Assembly (NCBI RefSeq): GCF_015709525.1
Contig: NZ_JADNRA010000035.1
Span: forward strand, 1 to 64,000
Length of the DNA: 64,000 nt
Source of the DNA: Methylocystis sp. L43
Lineage (GTDB): Bacteria; Pseudomonadota; Alphaproteobacteria; Rhizobiales; Beijerinckiaceae
Direction: 5' to 3'
This document shows, one piece after another, positions 63,008 to 64,000 of the stretch (positions are counted from its first letter, which is position 1; every line of letters begins with the position of its first letter). The position numbers were made by a program, and so were the translations under genes. The notes beneath the pieces are model-generated. The model saw only the letters and a program-made list of their open reading frames with translations, was not told the DNA's origin and made no database searches.

Positions 63008-64000
63008 ATGACCCGTTATCGGTCCGTCCTGGTTCTTGCCGTTCTCGCGAGCCTGGCGATTGGCGCCGCGCTGCCGTCGCTCTTTGGCGCCATGCGCAGC
63101 CGCGTCTCGCCTGACCGCCAAAGCGAGGCGACTGAGCCCGGGCCCGCCGACGGCGAAGTTCGGCTTTCCGCCGCTCAGATCGAAGCGTCCAAGATCGCGA
63201 CGGCGAAGGTCGGCCCTGGCGTCATTACGCGCCGGATCACGGCGCCTGCCGCCGTCAAACCCGATCCGGACAAAATCGCGCGGGTCGCCGCCAAGGTCGC
63301 AGGCGTCGTCGAAGAGATGCGCAAGCGTCTGGGAGACCAGGTCGCGCGCGGCGAAATCATCGCGATTATCGACTCCCGCGAAGTGGCCGAAGCGAAAAGC
63401 GAGTATCTCGCCGCATCGGCGAATTTCGATCTGCAGAATGTGCTTTTTCAACGCGAAAAAGGGCTTTTCGAAAAGAAGATCACCGCAGAGCAGCTGTTTC
63501 TGAAAGCCAAAACCGTCTTCATGGAAGCCAAAGTGAAGCTCGATCTTGCGCGGCAGAAGCTCGCCGCGCTGGACATGAGCGAGCAGGAGATCGCCGCCCT
63601 GCCCTCTCAGCCCATCGCCGATCTTCGCCGCAAGGAGATCCACGCGCCGATCTCCGGGCGCGTCATCGAGCGTCTGGTCAGCGTCGGCCAGCCCGTCGGG
63701 GGGGAAGGTCAGGCGAAGGAACTCTACGTCATCGCAGATCTCTCTGTCGTAGAGGTCGAACTTGCGGTGCCTGCCGCCGATCTCGGCCTGTTGCGCGATG
63801 GCCAGGAGGTTCGGCTGCAAAACGCGGAAGGTCGCGGATTCGACGGCAAGATCACTTATGTCAACGCGCTCATCACGCGCGAGACGCGTTCGGGCCAAGT
63901 CCTCGCGCGCTTTGCGAACCCCGATTTCGCACTGCGGCCGGGCAGCCTGCTGGAAGCGGATATCTCGCTCAAGGAGACCCGGGTGAAGCTCGAGGCTCCG
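63008..64000 (+). CDS. RND efflux periplasmic adaptor, CzcB-like (runs off the right edge)
   Basis: 331 codons to the window end, still open. A membrane anchor/signal (YRSVLVLAVLASLAIGAAL) is followed by VRLSAAQIEASKIATAKVGP, a barrel-sandwich half VAGVVEEMRKRLGDQVARGE, a coiled-coil hairpin (about 120-200) and the second half RRKEIHAPISGRVIERLVSVGQPV. This is a membrane-fusion protein of the heavy-metal (CusB/CzcB) group. The pump and outer-membrane channel would lie to the right. ATG 63008 precedes the signal. Confidence 0.88.
   Translation, partial: MTRYRSVLVLAVLASLAIGAALPSLFGAMRSRVSPDRQSEATEPGPADGEVRLSAAQIEASKIATAKVGPGVITRRITAPAAVKPDPDKIARVAAKVAGVVEEMRKRLGDQVARGEIIAIIDSREVAEAKSEYLAASANFDLQNVLFQREKGLFEKKITAEQLFLKAKTVFMEAKVKLDLARQKLAALDMSEQEIAALPSQPIADLRRKEIHAPISGRVIERLVSVGQPVGGEGQAKELYVIADLSVVEVELAVPAADLGLLRDGQEVRLQNAEGRGFDGKITYVNALITRETRSGQVLARFANPDFALRPGSLLEADISLKETRVKLEAP

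Overview
The window is high-GC DNA from an alphaproteobacterium, most likely a Hyphomicrobiales (Rhizobiales) methylotroph of the Methylocystis/Methylosinus kind. The signs are a MucR-type regulator, metX-metW, split gcvPA/gcvPB, a malyl-CoA lyase of the serine-cycle type, a FYDLN-type acidic protein, an SUV3-like helicase and many short palindromic repeats of the sort common in these genomes. No methane or methanol oxidation gene is present, so the genus is an inference.

Layout. 1-0.5 kb: edge of an IS110 transposase and a palindromic repeat. 0.5-4.9 kb: bicupin oxalate decarboxylase divergent from an MntH manganese importer, then malyl-CoA lyase, whose ribosome-binding site lies in the loop of a perfect 10-bp hairpin, and hspQ. 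4.9-9.6 kb: tandem glycine riboswitch and gcvT-gcvH-gcvPA-gcvPB. 9.6-18 kb: di-heme cytochrome c peroxidase, an S24 repressor with its operator, an SLC13/ArsB-type permease, a CPA2 antiporter, a parDE pair, a glycosyltransferase and a hydrolase. 18-27 kb: metXW, a Crp/Fnr regulator, an M15 peptidase, small secreted proteins, pyrophosphatase, and leuA behind an apparent leucine attenuator. 27.6-32.1 kb: a compact operon for an FHA-serine protease, a PP2C phosphatase and a Ser/Thr kinase with Sel1 repeats. 32-39.6 kb: hydrolase, a large L,D-transpeptidase, a methyltransferase, a VIT-type transporter with a cupin, and an ABC-transporter membrane half without an ATPase domain.

39.6-43.2 kb looks like an accessory island beside tRNA-Ser(GGA): a frameshifted higB with intact higA, a cyclic-nucleotide-domain/acyltransferase fusion paired with a fatty-acid-hydroxylase family enzyme, and a decayed large serine recombinase whose C-terminal remnant runs into the tRNA 3' end. 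43.3-52 kb: msrA, mepA, a second L,D-transpeptidase, a Tat-exported protein, an acyltransferase-type membrane protein carrying an in-frame repeat insertion, trpB, trpF and manC, with many repeats between. 52-64 kb: SUV3-like helicase, tRNA-Gly(TCC), FYDLN protein, MucR, acuI, a GreA/GreB-family factor, an orphan ParA-like ATPase, rarA, an outer-membrane beta-barrel protein and the start of an RND/CzcB-type adaptor.

How the parts join: glycine cleavage, malyl-CoA lyase, metXW, leuA and trp are C1 and amino-acid metabolism. Four cell-wall enzymes (M15 carboxypeptidase, two L,D-transpeptidases, MepA) give a peptidoglycan-remodelling theme. The best candidates for undescribed biology are the cNMP-acyltransferase/hydroxylase pair, the FHA-protease/PP2C/kinase operon, the malyl-CoA lyase hairpin and the set of ~105-bp palindromic mobile repeats.
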